Source: Pilasporangium apinafurcum (lineage: Eukaryota; Oomycota; Peronosporomycetes; Pythiales; Pythiaceae). Taken from it: 64,000 nt of DNA. The notes under the pieces are model-generated. The model was given only the letters and a program-made list of their open reading frames with translations. It was not told the origin of the DNA and made no database searches. Position numbers and translations under genes: made by a program. This document shows, one piece after another, positions 39,633 through 48,957 of this stretch. How positions within the stretch are numbered: the first letter of the stretch is position 1; each line of letters starts with the position of its first letter. The stretch covers positions 124,001-188,000 of the forward strand of contig BCKE01000055.1 of the NCBI GenBank assembly GCA_001600495.1. The letters run 5' to 3'.

Positions 39633-40652
39633 CTAATTGAAAAGATGAAGCTTATCTCGTTTCTTCTTTTTCATCTTCTTCTTGGCCACATCTAAGTTTC
39701 GTTCATGCCACTTGCTTTTGCTTATCTTCACAGGGCGATTACCGATGTATTTCCCATTCATCTCGCGGAGCGCCTTAGCACAATCGAAGGGATCAGCAAA
39801 GCTCACGAACCCATATCCACGTGATTTATGCGTCATCTTGTCGCGCACCACCCGCGCTCGTTGGAAAGATGGATATCGACTGAAACTATGTGCCAGCAAC
39901 TCGTCGCTTACTTCGTTGCCCAGATCTCCACAAAACAGTCGGAAATCGTTCTCTGGCCAGTCAGCGAGTGTCGGATCCTCCCAGATCTCTCCACCTGCTA
40001 GACGCAAATTCCGCTTGGGTTTGCCATTATGTTTTTGCTGGTTTGAAGCACCTGGGCCATTGTGTTGAGAACCAGAAGTACTCGATATTTTCTTGTTCGG
40101 GTCATACTCGTACACACTCTGCTGGAGGTTCATCATGTGCTGTTCTTCTGCAGATAGCACTTGACCAGTGACCATATCAACACGCTGCACGGATTGACGG
40201 AACGTATTCGCATTCGAATGTGAGTTAGTGGTGCTGATTGTTGCTGCTTGCTCGCCGGATGTACCTGCTGGAAAGCCACTGAGTGCACCTCGATGCGCTT
40301 CTACCGCTGCAATTGTATTGGGGATACCATTGCGCAGTTGTAGTGACTCAGGTACAGGTGGATCAACGAACGCTTTCTTCACTGGAGCAGGTCGCGGTGG
40401 TGCCATGTACACCTTCGGTGCAGAAGAAACCACCGTCGTCACCGCGGGTTTTATTGATTTGGCGCTCTCTAGTGCTGGTTTCTTGGACAGAATATCAATT
40501 TCACTGCCAGCTTCCTCACGCGATCGCTTCTTTGATGCTTGTTGATCGGCTTCATCATGTATTTCAGTGGTTGATGCTGGTGCTGCATGTTGCTGCTCCA
40601 ATGATTGAATTTCCGCCTCAAACCGCGCGAATTCATCGTCTAACGATGCCAT
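39633..40652 (-). CDS. RBM42: RNA-binding protein RBM42
   Basis: One exon, 339 residues, first ATG of the frame at 40652 (MASLDDEFARFEAEI). The RBM42 signature precedes and fills a single C-terminal RRM: GGEIWEDPTLADWPENDFRLF, CGDLGNEVSDELLAHSFSRYPS, ARVVRDKMTHKSRGYGFVSF (RNP1 RGYGFVSF), and ALREMNGKYIGNRPVKISKS, followed by the basic tail NLDVAKKKMKKKKR. RBM42 is a splicing-associated protein (tri-snRNP contact in human) and binds hnRNP K. The proline/serine-rich middle is not conserved. Confidence 0.92.
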   Translation of the reverse strand: MASLDDEFARFEAEIQSLEQQHAAPASTTEIHDEADQQASKKRSREEAGSEIDILSKKPALESAKSIKPAVTTVVSSAPKVYMAPPRPAPVKKAFVDPPVPESLQLRNGIPNTIAAVEAHRGALSGFPAGTSGEQAATISTTNSHSNANTFRQSVQRVDMVTGQVLSAEEQHMMNLQQSVYEYDPNKKISSTSGSQHNGPGASNQQKHNGKPKRNLRLAGGEIWEDPTLADWPENDFRLFCGDLGNEVSDELLAHSFSRYPSFQRARVVRDKMTHKSRGYGFVSFADPFDCAKALREMNGKYIGNRPVKISKSKWHERNLDVAKKKMKKKKRDKLHLFN

Positions 40653-41257
40653 CTCCCCGACACGATAGTGATCAATAAGCTTTAATGAGTCTATTCCAAC
40701 ATAAACCACACACTGTCAGTCCATGTTACCCACATCGATCCCTCACAATGTCGAGCGAAAGCAGCTCTTTAATTACATTTCCATTCGTACCTCTTAGTAA
40801 ATTCTCGATGCACAAGCGAACAAAAAAGGAATTGTATCAATTCAAAATTGAATTGCAATCTCCTCGGTATACAAATACTATACATGATGTATCTTGTGCC
40901 CAACCTACAGGTGAGCAGCTCAACATGTCTGACGTAAGTGGGTAGATGTGCAGCAACAGCAGAAGATGCAGTGCAAGCTGTAAATGGATGAAATCTACAC
41001 GCGTAGAAAGGGAAGAACAATCGGTTCAGCCATCAATCCCTTCCAGTCAATGTGCAGTGCAGTAGTACGTCTGATGCCCATCCCGTATCAGTTGGAAGAT
41101 CTTCTGCATTTGCTAGACCTTCTTCAATAAAGCCGCTCCTGCACCGATGCGAGGAGAGCGGCAGTCTCTCTCTTTCACACACTCTCCAATTTCGTCGAAA
41201 AAAGCCGAGACCTCCCTCTTTCTCCATTCTTCTCCTCATCACGTTTTTCTATAAATA
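40653..41257. other. Divergent region between RBM42 and the OYE gene
   Basis: Holds a possible small spliced gene (40748-41131, listed separately). The remainder is the likely promoter of RBM42 and the pyrimidine-rich leader of the OYE gene (41160-41257). Confidence 0.4.
40748..41131 (+). CDS. Possible small spliced gene of unknown function
   Basis: ATG 40748 opens a short exon (MSSESSSLITFPFVPL, donor GTAAAT at about 40797). Downstream a segment reading TEDAVQA before another GTAAAT donor (about 40980) joins, across an intron ending TCCCTTCCAG, to a final exon reading MCSAVVRLMPIPYQ and ending LHLLDLLQ with TAA at 41129-41131. The middle exon's acceptor offers two AG choices three bases... 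apart in frame (CAGCAACAG). The product is about 50-55 residues. The last exon looks protein-like, but I do not recognise it and exon joins are uncertain. Confidence 0.3.
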
Positions 41258-42490
41258 ATGGCAACTGATTCTTACAAGCTCTTCACGCCACTGGAACTCG
41301 GCCCTGGTTTGACTGTCAAGAACCGCATCATGATGGCACCAATGATTCGCGGCCGCGCCGATGTTGTCACGCGCGTCCCTAGTGTGCTTGCAGAGACGTA
41401 TTACGAGCAACGTGCGAGTGCGGGACTGATCGTCAGCGAAAGCGTGGCGGTGTCGGAGCAAGGCTTTGGCTGGTACGGTGCACCTGGTCTCTATAATCAA
41501 GAACAAGCCGCGGCCTGGAAGAAGATCACGGACAAAGTGCATGCGAAAGGTGGCAAGATCTTTGCGCAATTGTGGCACTTGGGGAGGCTCGGCCATTCCA
41601 GTTTCAATGCCAAGAACGAATTGGTCGCGCCGTCTCCGATTCCACAAGACAATAACCAGACCAAGAATGATCAGGGAGAGACTGTCCGCACGGGGCAAAC
41701 CAAGAACGTCCACGGACAAAGTGTAGACTATGAAGTTCCACGTGAACTCACGACCGAAGAAATCCCGGGCATTGTCGATGACTACCGTAAAAGTGCCGAA
41801 TTGGCCAAAGAAGCGGGCTTTGATGGCGTCGAGATCCATGCGGCGAGTGGATACTTGATTGACCAGTTCTTGCAATCATCCTCCAATCATCGTACAGATA
41901 AATATGGCGGCTCGTTTGAGAACCGTGCACGATTTTTACTCGAGATTGTCGAAGCGATCAAAACAGTCTTGCCATCCTATCGCATCGGTGTTCGACTTTC
42001 TCCCAATGCTCCTTATGGCGGTATGGGGTGTGTGGATAACCCAGAGATGTTTATCTACGCGATACAGCAGCTCCGGCCGCATAAGCTCGCGTATGTGTCG
42101 ATGTTGGACGGATTTGGGTTTGGATACCACGACAAGTCACGACTTTTGACGTCTTTTGATGTCAAACAAGCATATGGCGCGACTGTCGTGGCCAACAATA
42201 GCTACACGCGCGATATCGCAGAAGGTGCGATCCGAAGTGGCTCAGCCGATATGGTCGCGTTCGGCCGGTGGTACATTACAAATCCCGATCTGGTCGAGCG
42301 ATTCAAGAACGACTGGCCAGTGCGTCCTCAACCGCCCTATGAACACTATTGGGACCCGAGCAAGGGAGCGGAGGGCTACATTGACTACCTTCCGTATGTT
42401 CCGCCACCTACCTCTCCTCTTGTGAAGAAGAAAGAAGCTGCAGCAGATGGAGAAGACATTGCAGCCGAGAATGTGCCCGTCGCACCTTAA
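41258..42490 (+). CDS. Old Yellow Enzyme family ene-reductase (OPR-like)
   Basis: One exon, 410 residues. FMN-dependent TIM barrel that reduces activated C=C bonds with NAD(P)H. Motifs: LFTPLELGPGLTVKNRIMMAP, AQLWHLGRLGHSSF, GFDGVEIHAASGYLIDQFLQ, RTDKYGGSFENRARFLLEIVEAI and ADMVAFGRWYITNPDLVERF. The catalytic tyrosine of GYL is kept. Two usual residues differ: the substrate-binding pair HxxN reads H-A-A-S, and the threonine of the APLTRxRA motif (OYE1 Thr37) reads isoleucine (APMIRGRA). The last 25 residues (alanine, lysine and glutamate rich) are an extension. The physiological substrate is unknown. Confidence 0.93.
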   Translation: MATDSYKLFTPLELGPGLTVKNRIMMAPMIRGRADVVTRVPSVLAETYYEQRASAGLIVSESVAVSEQGFGWYGAPGLYNQEQAAAWKKITDKVHAKGGKIFAQLWHLGRLGHSSFNAKNELVAPSPIPQDNNQTKNDQGETVRTGQTKNVHGQSVDYEVPRELTTEEIPGIVDDYRKSAELAKEAGFDGVEIHAASGYLIDQFLQSSSNHRTDKYGGSFENRARFLLEIVEAIKTVLPSYRIGVRLSPNAPYGGMGCVDNPEMFIYAIQQLRPHKLAYVSMLDGFGFGYHDKSRLLTSFDVKQAYGATVVANNSYTRDIAEGAIRSGSADMVAFGRWYITNPDLVERFKNDWPVRPQPPYEHYWDPSKGAEGYIDYLPYVPPPTSPLVKKKEAAADGEDIAAENVPVAP

Positions 42491-43468
42491 GAAAAGTATG
42501 ATAGTATGGACTTTTTCTTGCACGTATATCTTCATTTAAGTGAAAATTGTACATGGAATGCATGCAGTCAAGATAAGACCGTAGGATTGATACGTAAATT
42601 TGTCTCAAAGTACATCATCACGATTTTCAAACACCGATATTTTTGTGTGCAGATTTGATTCTTCATCCAGTGCTAAATGAGATTGTTACCTCATCTTCAT
42701 CTTGATTACAGTTTGGATGAGTGGAAGTCTCTTCTCTCTTTCTCTCTTCCTTCATCAGACGTGGATGGATACATACCTCCCTTCAGCAGATGAGTATTAA
42801 TACAATACACTTGACGGATTGAAAGGTAGTACTTCTCTAGGTTTATCTACTCACCACTTAGTCATGGAGAACAATCCATCAACATTCTTGCTAAGATTTT
42901 TTTCTTTCTTTTCTAAGCGCTTTTGCCTTTTTTTCTACCATCCATCTCCACCAAATCCTCCTTACTCATCAATTATATGATCACGTTCAGGTTCATGCTT
43001 GTGTCTAAATCGACTCATGTGTCAATCGACAACGACTGATGATTTTACACCTCAGGTGTCAATAGAGTGTAATGAAACGCTCAATGTAATGTGAAAAATG
43101 TCCACATCTTAAAGATACTCCATATGCATTCATACGATTGCATGCCCCCACATTTTCTGCATCGTTCTTCCATAGATTCATGCACTAACTGACCATTTTC
43201 GAGTGAGCCCATCCATCAGCTTGGTTTCCTTCAGCAATATTGCTTTTTAGTGAGATGCCTCAAATGAATTGCATCATCAATTCATCCTATGCATTTTGAA
43301 TTGCTAGTATGCGATTTATTTATCCGGACAACTAACACTATTTCATCAAAACACACTCATTGCTTTCAATAAAACCTTAATTATACTAATAATGGTAAAT
43401 AAGGTTTATTCTTGACCAATGAATGGAATGATGAAGAGCTACAACTTACTGGTTGGTAGAAGACGCCA
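42491..43468. other. Gene-free stretch (about 1 kb)
   Basis: 3' flank of the OYE gene and upstream region of WDR75. T-rich tracts near 42895-42940. No gene, RNA or repeat recognised. Confidence 0.5.
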
Positions 43469-46249
43469 ATGCCCACACTGGCGACGACGATGGATATGAC
43501 GCCGGAGCTGCTCAACACGCGCACGCGGCGATCGACGCACGGTAAGCAGCTGGCAGCGACGATAAAGTATTCCAAAGATGGAAAGTACCTTTTCCAGCGA
43601 GAAGCACACGTCATTCGCGTGTTGAACACGAAAAATGGCCAGTTGTTGCACGAATGCATCCGCGCCGAAGCGGTTTCTGTACGAAACCCAGCGGTAGCAT
43701 CACCTTCCAATAATAGTGATAACCATGTATCCGAAACAGCGGAGACCAAGAAGCAGGTGAAGAGCGAAGTGACGGCGATTGCATTGCATCCACACAATGC
43801 GCTACAATTGATCGCAGCTTATGACGACGGTAAAATCTTGGTTTGGGATATCATTGAAGAGAAAATTTTGCAAGAATTCGACGCCAAGGCACCAATTCTA
43901 TGGCTGGAATCGAGCACAACGAGTCCATCGATCTTGATGGCTGTGATATCGACTGTTAGTAAGCCGTCTGGAGCTGCAAACGAGAAAGAGAATGGCTCGG
44001 AAACAGATGATACAGTGAATGATGTAGACGATAACGCGTTGATCTCATCATGGGCACTGATCGAATTTAATTTGAAGAAGAAACGCCGTGGTCGCACACT
44101 CCTGCAACAAAACAAATTGTCATTCCAGTGTGCAGTGATGCAGAGTTATACGGAACCAACTACTGACAACAATACTTCGCCTTCTATCACACCCATTCAG
44201 GGCGATTATGTCGTCGTAGCTGCAGGAGCCCGACTCTTCGCGATCAAACTGTGTCGTGAACAAGATGGAGGCAGTGCAGCCGCACAAGGTCGTCCATTTA
44301 CGACTCAGAAGCTGACACACTCTTGTGATGTAAAGTGTGTGGCAATTCACCCAAATGCGACAGAATTTTCCATTGGCGATACCATCGGTCAACTGTTCCG
44401 TTTTCATGGACAACAGGGCACCACATCGACGGCGAAGATGCATTGGCATGCACATGCGGTCACGTGCGTGGCGTATTCGAGCGACGGCAATTTCCTGGTG
44501 TCTGGTGGTGAGGAATGTGTGTTTGTCTCGTGGCATTTGGAATCCGGTCGTCGTGCGTACTTGCCACGCCGTTCAGCTCCCTTGACTGCGATTGCGACTC
44601 GTGCGGATGGGGCTGGATATGCGATTGCATTGAAGGATCACATGCTGTTTCAGTACAACCACATTACGAAGGAGGAAGAATGGCATACGCTCGGGTTGGC
44701 TCGCTCCGGTGAAGATGCGAAACTGACGTTGCCGTCTCGACAGATCGTCTTTGATCCGATCTCGAGCGCTATTCCACTCAACGGCATCTCTAGCGCAGGT
44801 GTTTTGCAATTCTACGAGCCATACAAGGACCGAGTGCTGCAGAGTGTTTTGTTAACCGAACGTAACCAAGTGACGCGTACTGAAGACGAAGAAATCCCTC
44901 AAATTGTCGCCGAACAGCTCCATTTCAGCCCCAATGGCATGGAACTCGTGACAGTGCACTCGAACATATTGACGCAAGTGGCCGATCAGACGAAGAAGGG
45001 TGACGAACAGTCGTTGCGATTCTGGAAGCGCCGGGAAGACGGGAGCTTTTATGTGAACACGGCGGTCGATGCTCCACATGGCAGTTCGCCAGTTACGTGC
45101 ATGACATTTTCTCCTTCCATGTACAACGACTGTGTCGTCACGGGTGATGCCGATGGCGAGTTCAAGGTTTGGAAAAAAAGCGCTGAAGCTTTGACGTGGC
45201 ATTGCCAATCGGTTGTCAAGTTCCGTGAAGAACCGATCACGGCGATGGCGTTTGCTGACGATGGCTCTCTACTCGCTGTTGCGTACAACCACTTGTTGAC
45301 GCTATGGGAGGTTGGAACAAATGCTTTGCGCAATGTCATCCCATCAGCGGATGGGACGAGTATCCAACAAATAACCTTCACGGGTAAAACATCTCCATAC
45401 GTGGTCCTAAAAACGCAGAAGCAGGTGCAGGTCTGGAATTTGCTGAACTACACATTGTGGTGGCGGTATGAGGTCCTTGAAGAGAGCTTTGTGAGTGGAA
45501 ACGCCGTGAAGGAGCAATTTCTCGTGTGGATGAAACATGACAAGCATCAGTACTTGATTCTTGTGTTCCAGCCTGAGTCTCCTGTGCCTCTTGTCCTTCA
45601 CACAGTCAATGTCGGCGCTCAAGATGTCTGGAGTGTGCATTTCCACCCAAAGAACGGCGACCTGGTCATTCTGGATGGCCAATCGAACGTCTGGCGTCTG
45701 GGTGAAAAGTTACTGATTGACAAGAACAGACGGAAAGATACTCCGGAAAGCGAAGCGCCGAATGTATTTAATGCGCTTTACAAACATGCAGCCACCACGT
45801 TAACCACCAACAAATCAGCGAACAAGTTTGGCCAGAAACAAACTAGCGGCAGTAGCGGGTTGTTCGAAGCTCCAGCACATGTGTTGCCGTCGATGACCGC
45901 ACTGTACCGATCGTTCATGGACACGATGTTGCCCAAGCCGAATGCACAGGTGAAGACTCAAAATGACGATGAAGAAAGTGGTGTAACAGTTGATGGTGGT
46001 AATACCAGCAAGCAGCAGAAGAAGAAGAACAAAAAGCGCAAGAAACAACAGCAACAGTCGCAGCAACAGAACGATGGCAACGTAGGAGTAGATAGCACCA
46101 CAGCAGAGGAGGCAGATGAGAGCCAGAAACGCATGAAGCGCATAGCAGAGCAAGAGTTGGCGAACCCAGCACTCCAGCAACAAACGTACTCGAAATTATT
46201 AGAAGCGTTTCGGAAGGACAAGCAGCAGAAAGCGACCAGCATCAAGTAG
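43469..46249 (+). CDS. WDR75: WDR75/UTP17 (NAN1), SSU processome WD40 protein
   Basis: One exon, 926 residues; the start may be ATG 43469 or the in-frame ATG eight codons later. Two WD40 propellers are visible: IKYSKDGKYLFQREAHVIRVLN and ALHPHNALQLIAAYDDGKILVWD early, CVAIHPNATEFSIGD and VAYSSDGNFLVSGGEECVFVSWH, then SPSMYNDCVVTGDADGEFKVW and AMAFADDGSLLAVAYNHLLTLWE. The end FEAPAHVLPSMTALYRSF matches the WDR75 signature TPAHVLPS. The tail has a lysine/glutamine-rich low-complexity stretch (about 840-870). The protein belongs to the t-UTP/UTP-A subcomplex needed for pre-rRNA transcription and 18S processing in the nucleolus. Confidence 0.9.
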   Translation: MPTLATTMDMTPELLNTRTRRSTHGKQLAATIKYSKDGKYLFQREAHVIRVLNTKNGQLLHECIRAEAVSVRNPAVASPSNNSDNHVSETAETKKQVKSEVTAIALHPHNALQLIAAYDDGKILVWDIIEEKILQEFDAKAPILWLESSTTSPSILMAVISTVSKPSGAANEKENGSETDDTVNDVDDNALISSWALIEFNLKKKRRGRTLLQQNKLSFQCAVMQSYTEPTTDNNTSPSITPIQGDYVVVAAGARLFAIKLCREQDGGSAAAQGRPFTTQKLTHSCDVKCVAIHPNATEFSIGDTIGQLFRFHGQQGTTSTAKMHWHAHAVTCVAYSSDGNFLVSGGEECVFVSWHLESGRRAYLPRRSAPLTAIATRADGAGYAIALKDHMLFQYNHITKEEEWHTLGLARSGEDAKLTLPSRQIVFDPISSAIPLNGISSAGVLQFYEPYKDRVLQSVLLTERNQVTRTEDEEIPQIVAEQLHFSPNGMELVTVHSNILTQVADQTKKGDEQSLRFWKRREDGSFYVNTAVDAPHGSSPVTCMTFSPSMYNDCVVTGDADGEFKVWKKSAEALTWHCQSVVKFREEPITAMAFADDGSLLAVAYNHLLTLWEVGTNALRNVIPSADGTSIQQITFTGKTSPYVVLKTQKQVQVWNLLNYTLWWRYEVLEESFVSGNAVKEQFLVWMKHDKHQYLILVFQPESPVPLVLHTVNVGAQDVWSVHFHPKNGDLVILDGQSNVWRLGEKLLIDKNRRKDTPESEAPNVFNALYKHAATTLTTNKSANKFGQKQTSGSSGLFEAPAHVLPSMTALYRSFMDTMLPKPNAQVKTQNDDEESGVTVDGGNTSKQQKKKNKKRKKQQQQSQQQNDGNVGVDSTTAEEADESQKRMKRIAEQELANPALQQQTYSKLLEAFRKDKQQKATSIK

Positions 46250-46370
46250 ATTGACTCCTTCCCCCTGCTTCAACTGGCAGGGATAATAGCTGAACCCAGA
46301 AATGATATGCAAAATAGATTTACATGTTGAGATTGTGAGCTTGCATGCTTTGTAAAATGCTGTCTTTTCG

Positions 46371-48623
46371 TTAATCCAATTCGTAGAGCAATTGATTCTG
46401 GAAACGCATCACTGGCTCAATCTGAACTGTTGATACATCTGCAGGAGTGGTTTTTTCTCTAAGTAGATTTGACTGTGACTTTGCTTCGGTTGTAGCGTTT
46501 TGCTTCTTTCTCAGTATCACTACCATATTCTCCGTTGCTACGTCTACTTCTGCGTCTGTGTCAACCGTTTCTTTTAGTTCAGTGACGGTGAGCTGATATT
46601 GGTTGTAATTTTCTGCGTCTTGCTTCTTCGCTTCTTTCTCACTTTCATCATTACGTTTCTTGGCTATAAATTGCAAAGAAAGCGAAGTGGCAGACGGAAA
46701 CTTTAGTTGCACACTCGATGAATCGATTCCTGGGACTTCGATAATATACGACAGGCATGTCGGCGTTTCTTTCAAGGTGAACGGAGGCTCAGCTAAGGGC
46801 AACAAAGTAGGAAAAGCTTCAGTTGCTACATTAGCTGTTGATTTCTGTTTCGGCTCATCCTTTTCCACTTCTTCTTCACTGCAGCTTTCCAAAGGTGGAA
46901 GATCATCATATACTTCCTCCTTTTGCAGCTGTGGAGAAGAAACTAATGAAGCATCAACTGGCTCTGACTGGTGTCGTGGTAAATAAAGCGGATCGTTTGC
47001 CACCATAAGCGCTGTTTCCCGTAACATCTGGAAGCCATCTTCTTTTCTCATCTGACGCTGTGCTGGATTCGCTTCCATCATTTGTTCATGTTGCTGCTGG
47101 CTATTTGTCGTCCTAAAACACTCCTCCACGTCGTGTTGATTATCATGTGCGTTGTTTTCTTGGGGTGTGCTGCCGTCTTCTTCCTCGATTGTTTCTTCTT
47201 CTTGTTGTACAACTAGCGACATGGATTTTCGCTTTGGCGGTGGGGGTGGCTGAACTGGTAGTGTCACAACTAGTTTTTTGGTCTTCTTGTCAAATTTGGC
47301 AGTTCCTTTCGTTTCATACACATGGAATGGCAGTTTGATCTCCAATGGTTCATATCCTTTCGTAACGAGCTTCACGGTCTCTTCACTCACGTCCAGATCC
47401 ATCCCTGCGGCACTAGTGTGATCAGGAAACTCCATCTCGAGTACCAATTCTTTGGGGCGACTGTGTTCCGCTGGCACTTGGTTGTTGAACTCAGCCTGCA
47501 TATGATGTGAGAGCTCGAATTTGCCCCGATAGATCATCTGATACGTAATTTTCTTCTTCTTATCTTCCTTGGTGGAGTTGCTTGATTTCCGTTTGGATGT
47601 CGATACTTCCTGGATCAACGGTGGAGAATTTGTGGTCGATTCAGTCTGTAACATCTCTAAGCTTCCTGAAGGGGACGATTTGCTCTGGTCACTAATTTTC
47701 ACGTCAATCACCTTATCCTTGGAACTCACGTCGGCGCCGACCGATCTCTTCGCTTTAGTTACATCAAGAGTACTTTGAGCCGATGTTTTGCTTTTCTTCT
47801 GCTGCAATGTTGATTCATCAGATTTCTCCTCTTTCTCAATTGAATTCTTAAGACACATCGTCACGGGTTGTCCTGATTTATAGGCCACACCTTTTAACAC
47901 ATGATAGTCGTGCGTCAGTGCACCCTTCGATTCCTTTCGGGATTTTCGCAGGAGTTTTTCAATCGCATCCAACGCTATTTTCACGACCATATCCCGAAAC
48001 GCACGCTGTGTCATCGCCATTTCCAGTGTTTTTGTGTGTACACACATATCAAACGTCGGTACCAACGTTCCACCGCTCTTGTCTTTCTCGACTCGTTCGG
48101 GACCAATCGAGTACGGCAAATGCCAAGACGTCCCACCTTTCCCACCAGCAGAAGCAGCAACGGACGTGCTCGACGGTGGCTGCAGCTTGTCGCTACTACA
48201 GATATTGATAAATACCTTTTCAGATGTATTGTTTCCTGCGCCATTATCCCCATACCATTTCACCTTGACAACAAATCCAGGGACCGGTCGGACAAGCAAC
48301 TTATCGCTCGGCACCTTCTGCTCCTGCTCCAGTTGTGTGAGGTACTGCTCGGTCTCGGCGCGGTTCGCTGGGTCAGAAATCTCTTGCATGTAGTCATTCA
48401 ACAGTGAGCGAAATTCAGGATCTTTCATTGCCGAGAGGAAACGCTGCTGTTCCTGTTGCGTCAGTGGTGTATGCGATTTGGATGATGAATCGCTCTGGTT
48501 GGATTGGTGCATGGCGGTTTCAAAGAGTTTAGTGAGCTCTTCTTCACTGGGAGCAGCGGCATTGTTGTTGCCACGTGTAGAAGATGATGATGACTTCGTG
48601 TTAGAGTCTGTTTGCACGCCCAT
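46371..48623 (-). CDS. DNAAF2: DNAAF2/Kintoun (PIH1 domain dynein assembly factor)
   Basis: One exon of 750 residues from AT​G 48623 (MGVQTDSN); the open frame runs further up but without an ATG. N-terminal PIH1 domain: FLSAMKDPEFRSLLNDYMQE, then ISDPANRAETEQYLTQLE and PGFVVKVKW, SWHLPYSIGPER and FDMCVHTKTLEMA. The second, CS-like domain reads PKELVLEMEFPDHTSAAGMD and KGTAKFDKKTKKLVVTLPV, as in Kintoun. The C-terminal region has PTCLSYIIEVPGIDSSSVQLK. Kintoun works with Hsp70/Hsp90 to preassemble axonemal dynein arms in the cytoplasm. The middle and end are low-complexity and acidic. Divergent from the Rab escort gene (starts 335 bases apart). Confidence 0.9.
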   Translation of the reverse strand: MGVQTDSNTKSSSSSTRGNNNAAAPSEEELTKLFETAMHQSNQSDSSSKSHTPLTQQEQQRFLSAMKDPEFRSLLNDYMQEISDPANRAETEQYLTQLEQEQKVPSDKLLVRPVPGFVVKVKWYGDNGAGNNTSEKVFINICSSDKLQPPSSTSVAASAGGKGGTSWHLPYSIGPERVEKDKSGGTLVPTFDMCVHTKTLEMAMTQRAFRDMVVKIALDAIEKLLRKSRKESKGALTHDYHVLKGVAYKSGQPVTMCLKNSIEKEEKSDESTLQQKKSKTSAQSTLDVTKAKRSVGADVSSKDKVIDVKISDQSKSSPSGSLEMLQTESTTNSPPLIQEVSTSKRKSSNSTKEDKKKKITYQMIYRGKFELSHHMQAEFNNQVPAEHSRPKELVLEMEFPDHTSAAGMDLDVSEETVKLVTKGYEPLEIKLPFHVYETKGTAKFDKKTKKLVVTLPVQPPPPPKRKSMSLVVQQEEETIEEEDGSTPQENNAHDNQHDVEECFRTTNSQQQHEQMMEANPAQRQMRKEDGFQMLRETALMVANDPLYLPRHQSEPVDASLVSSPQLQKEEVYDDLPPLESCSEEEVEKDEPKQKSTANVATEAFPTLLPLAEPPFTLKETPTCLSYIIEVPGIDSSSVQLKFPSATSLSLQFIAKKRNDESEKEAKKQDAENYNQYQLTVTELKETVDTDAEVDVATENMVVILRKKQNATTEAKSQSNLLREKTTPADVSTVQIEPVMRFQNQLLYELD

Positions 48624-48957
48624 CGTCACGAGAATTCGCTTGATATGCAACACGTAGATCCGTGGAATGACGCAACGGAGCTCTTTGGCGTTGAGCTTCT
48701 TTTCCACAGAACCTGAAAAGGCAACTTTTTGTGAAAAGGCGTTTGTATTATGTACAGAACATTACATTAGACCAAAAACAGGACTCATCTTGTTTAAGTA
48801 CGCATTTGTGTCCTGATCTGTTCATTAAGTACGCGAATGGCAGTTTGAGAGAAAAAGCGAGCAACTGAATTGGAGAAGAATTGCATGTCAACCTCGCATT
48901 TGACCAGGGCGGTCGAGTAATTCCACTACAGTTCACAGCGTGAGTGAGTGAATAATC
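48624..48957. other. Divergent promoter region of DNAAF2 and Rab escort protein
   Basis: The region shows no additional gene. The open frame upstream of the DNAAF2 ATG continues into it and ends at an AG near 48708, so an upstream 5' UTR exon is possible. Confidence 0.4.
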
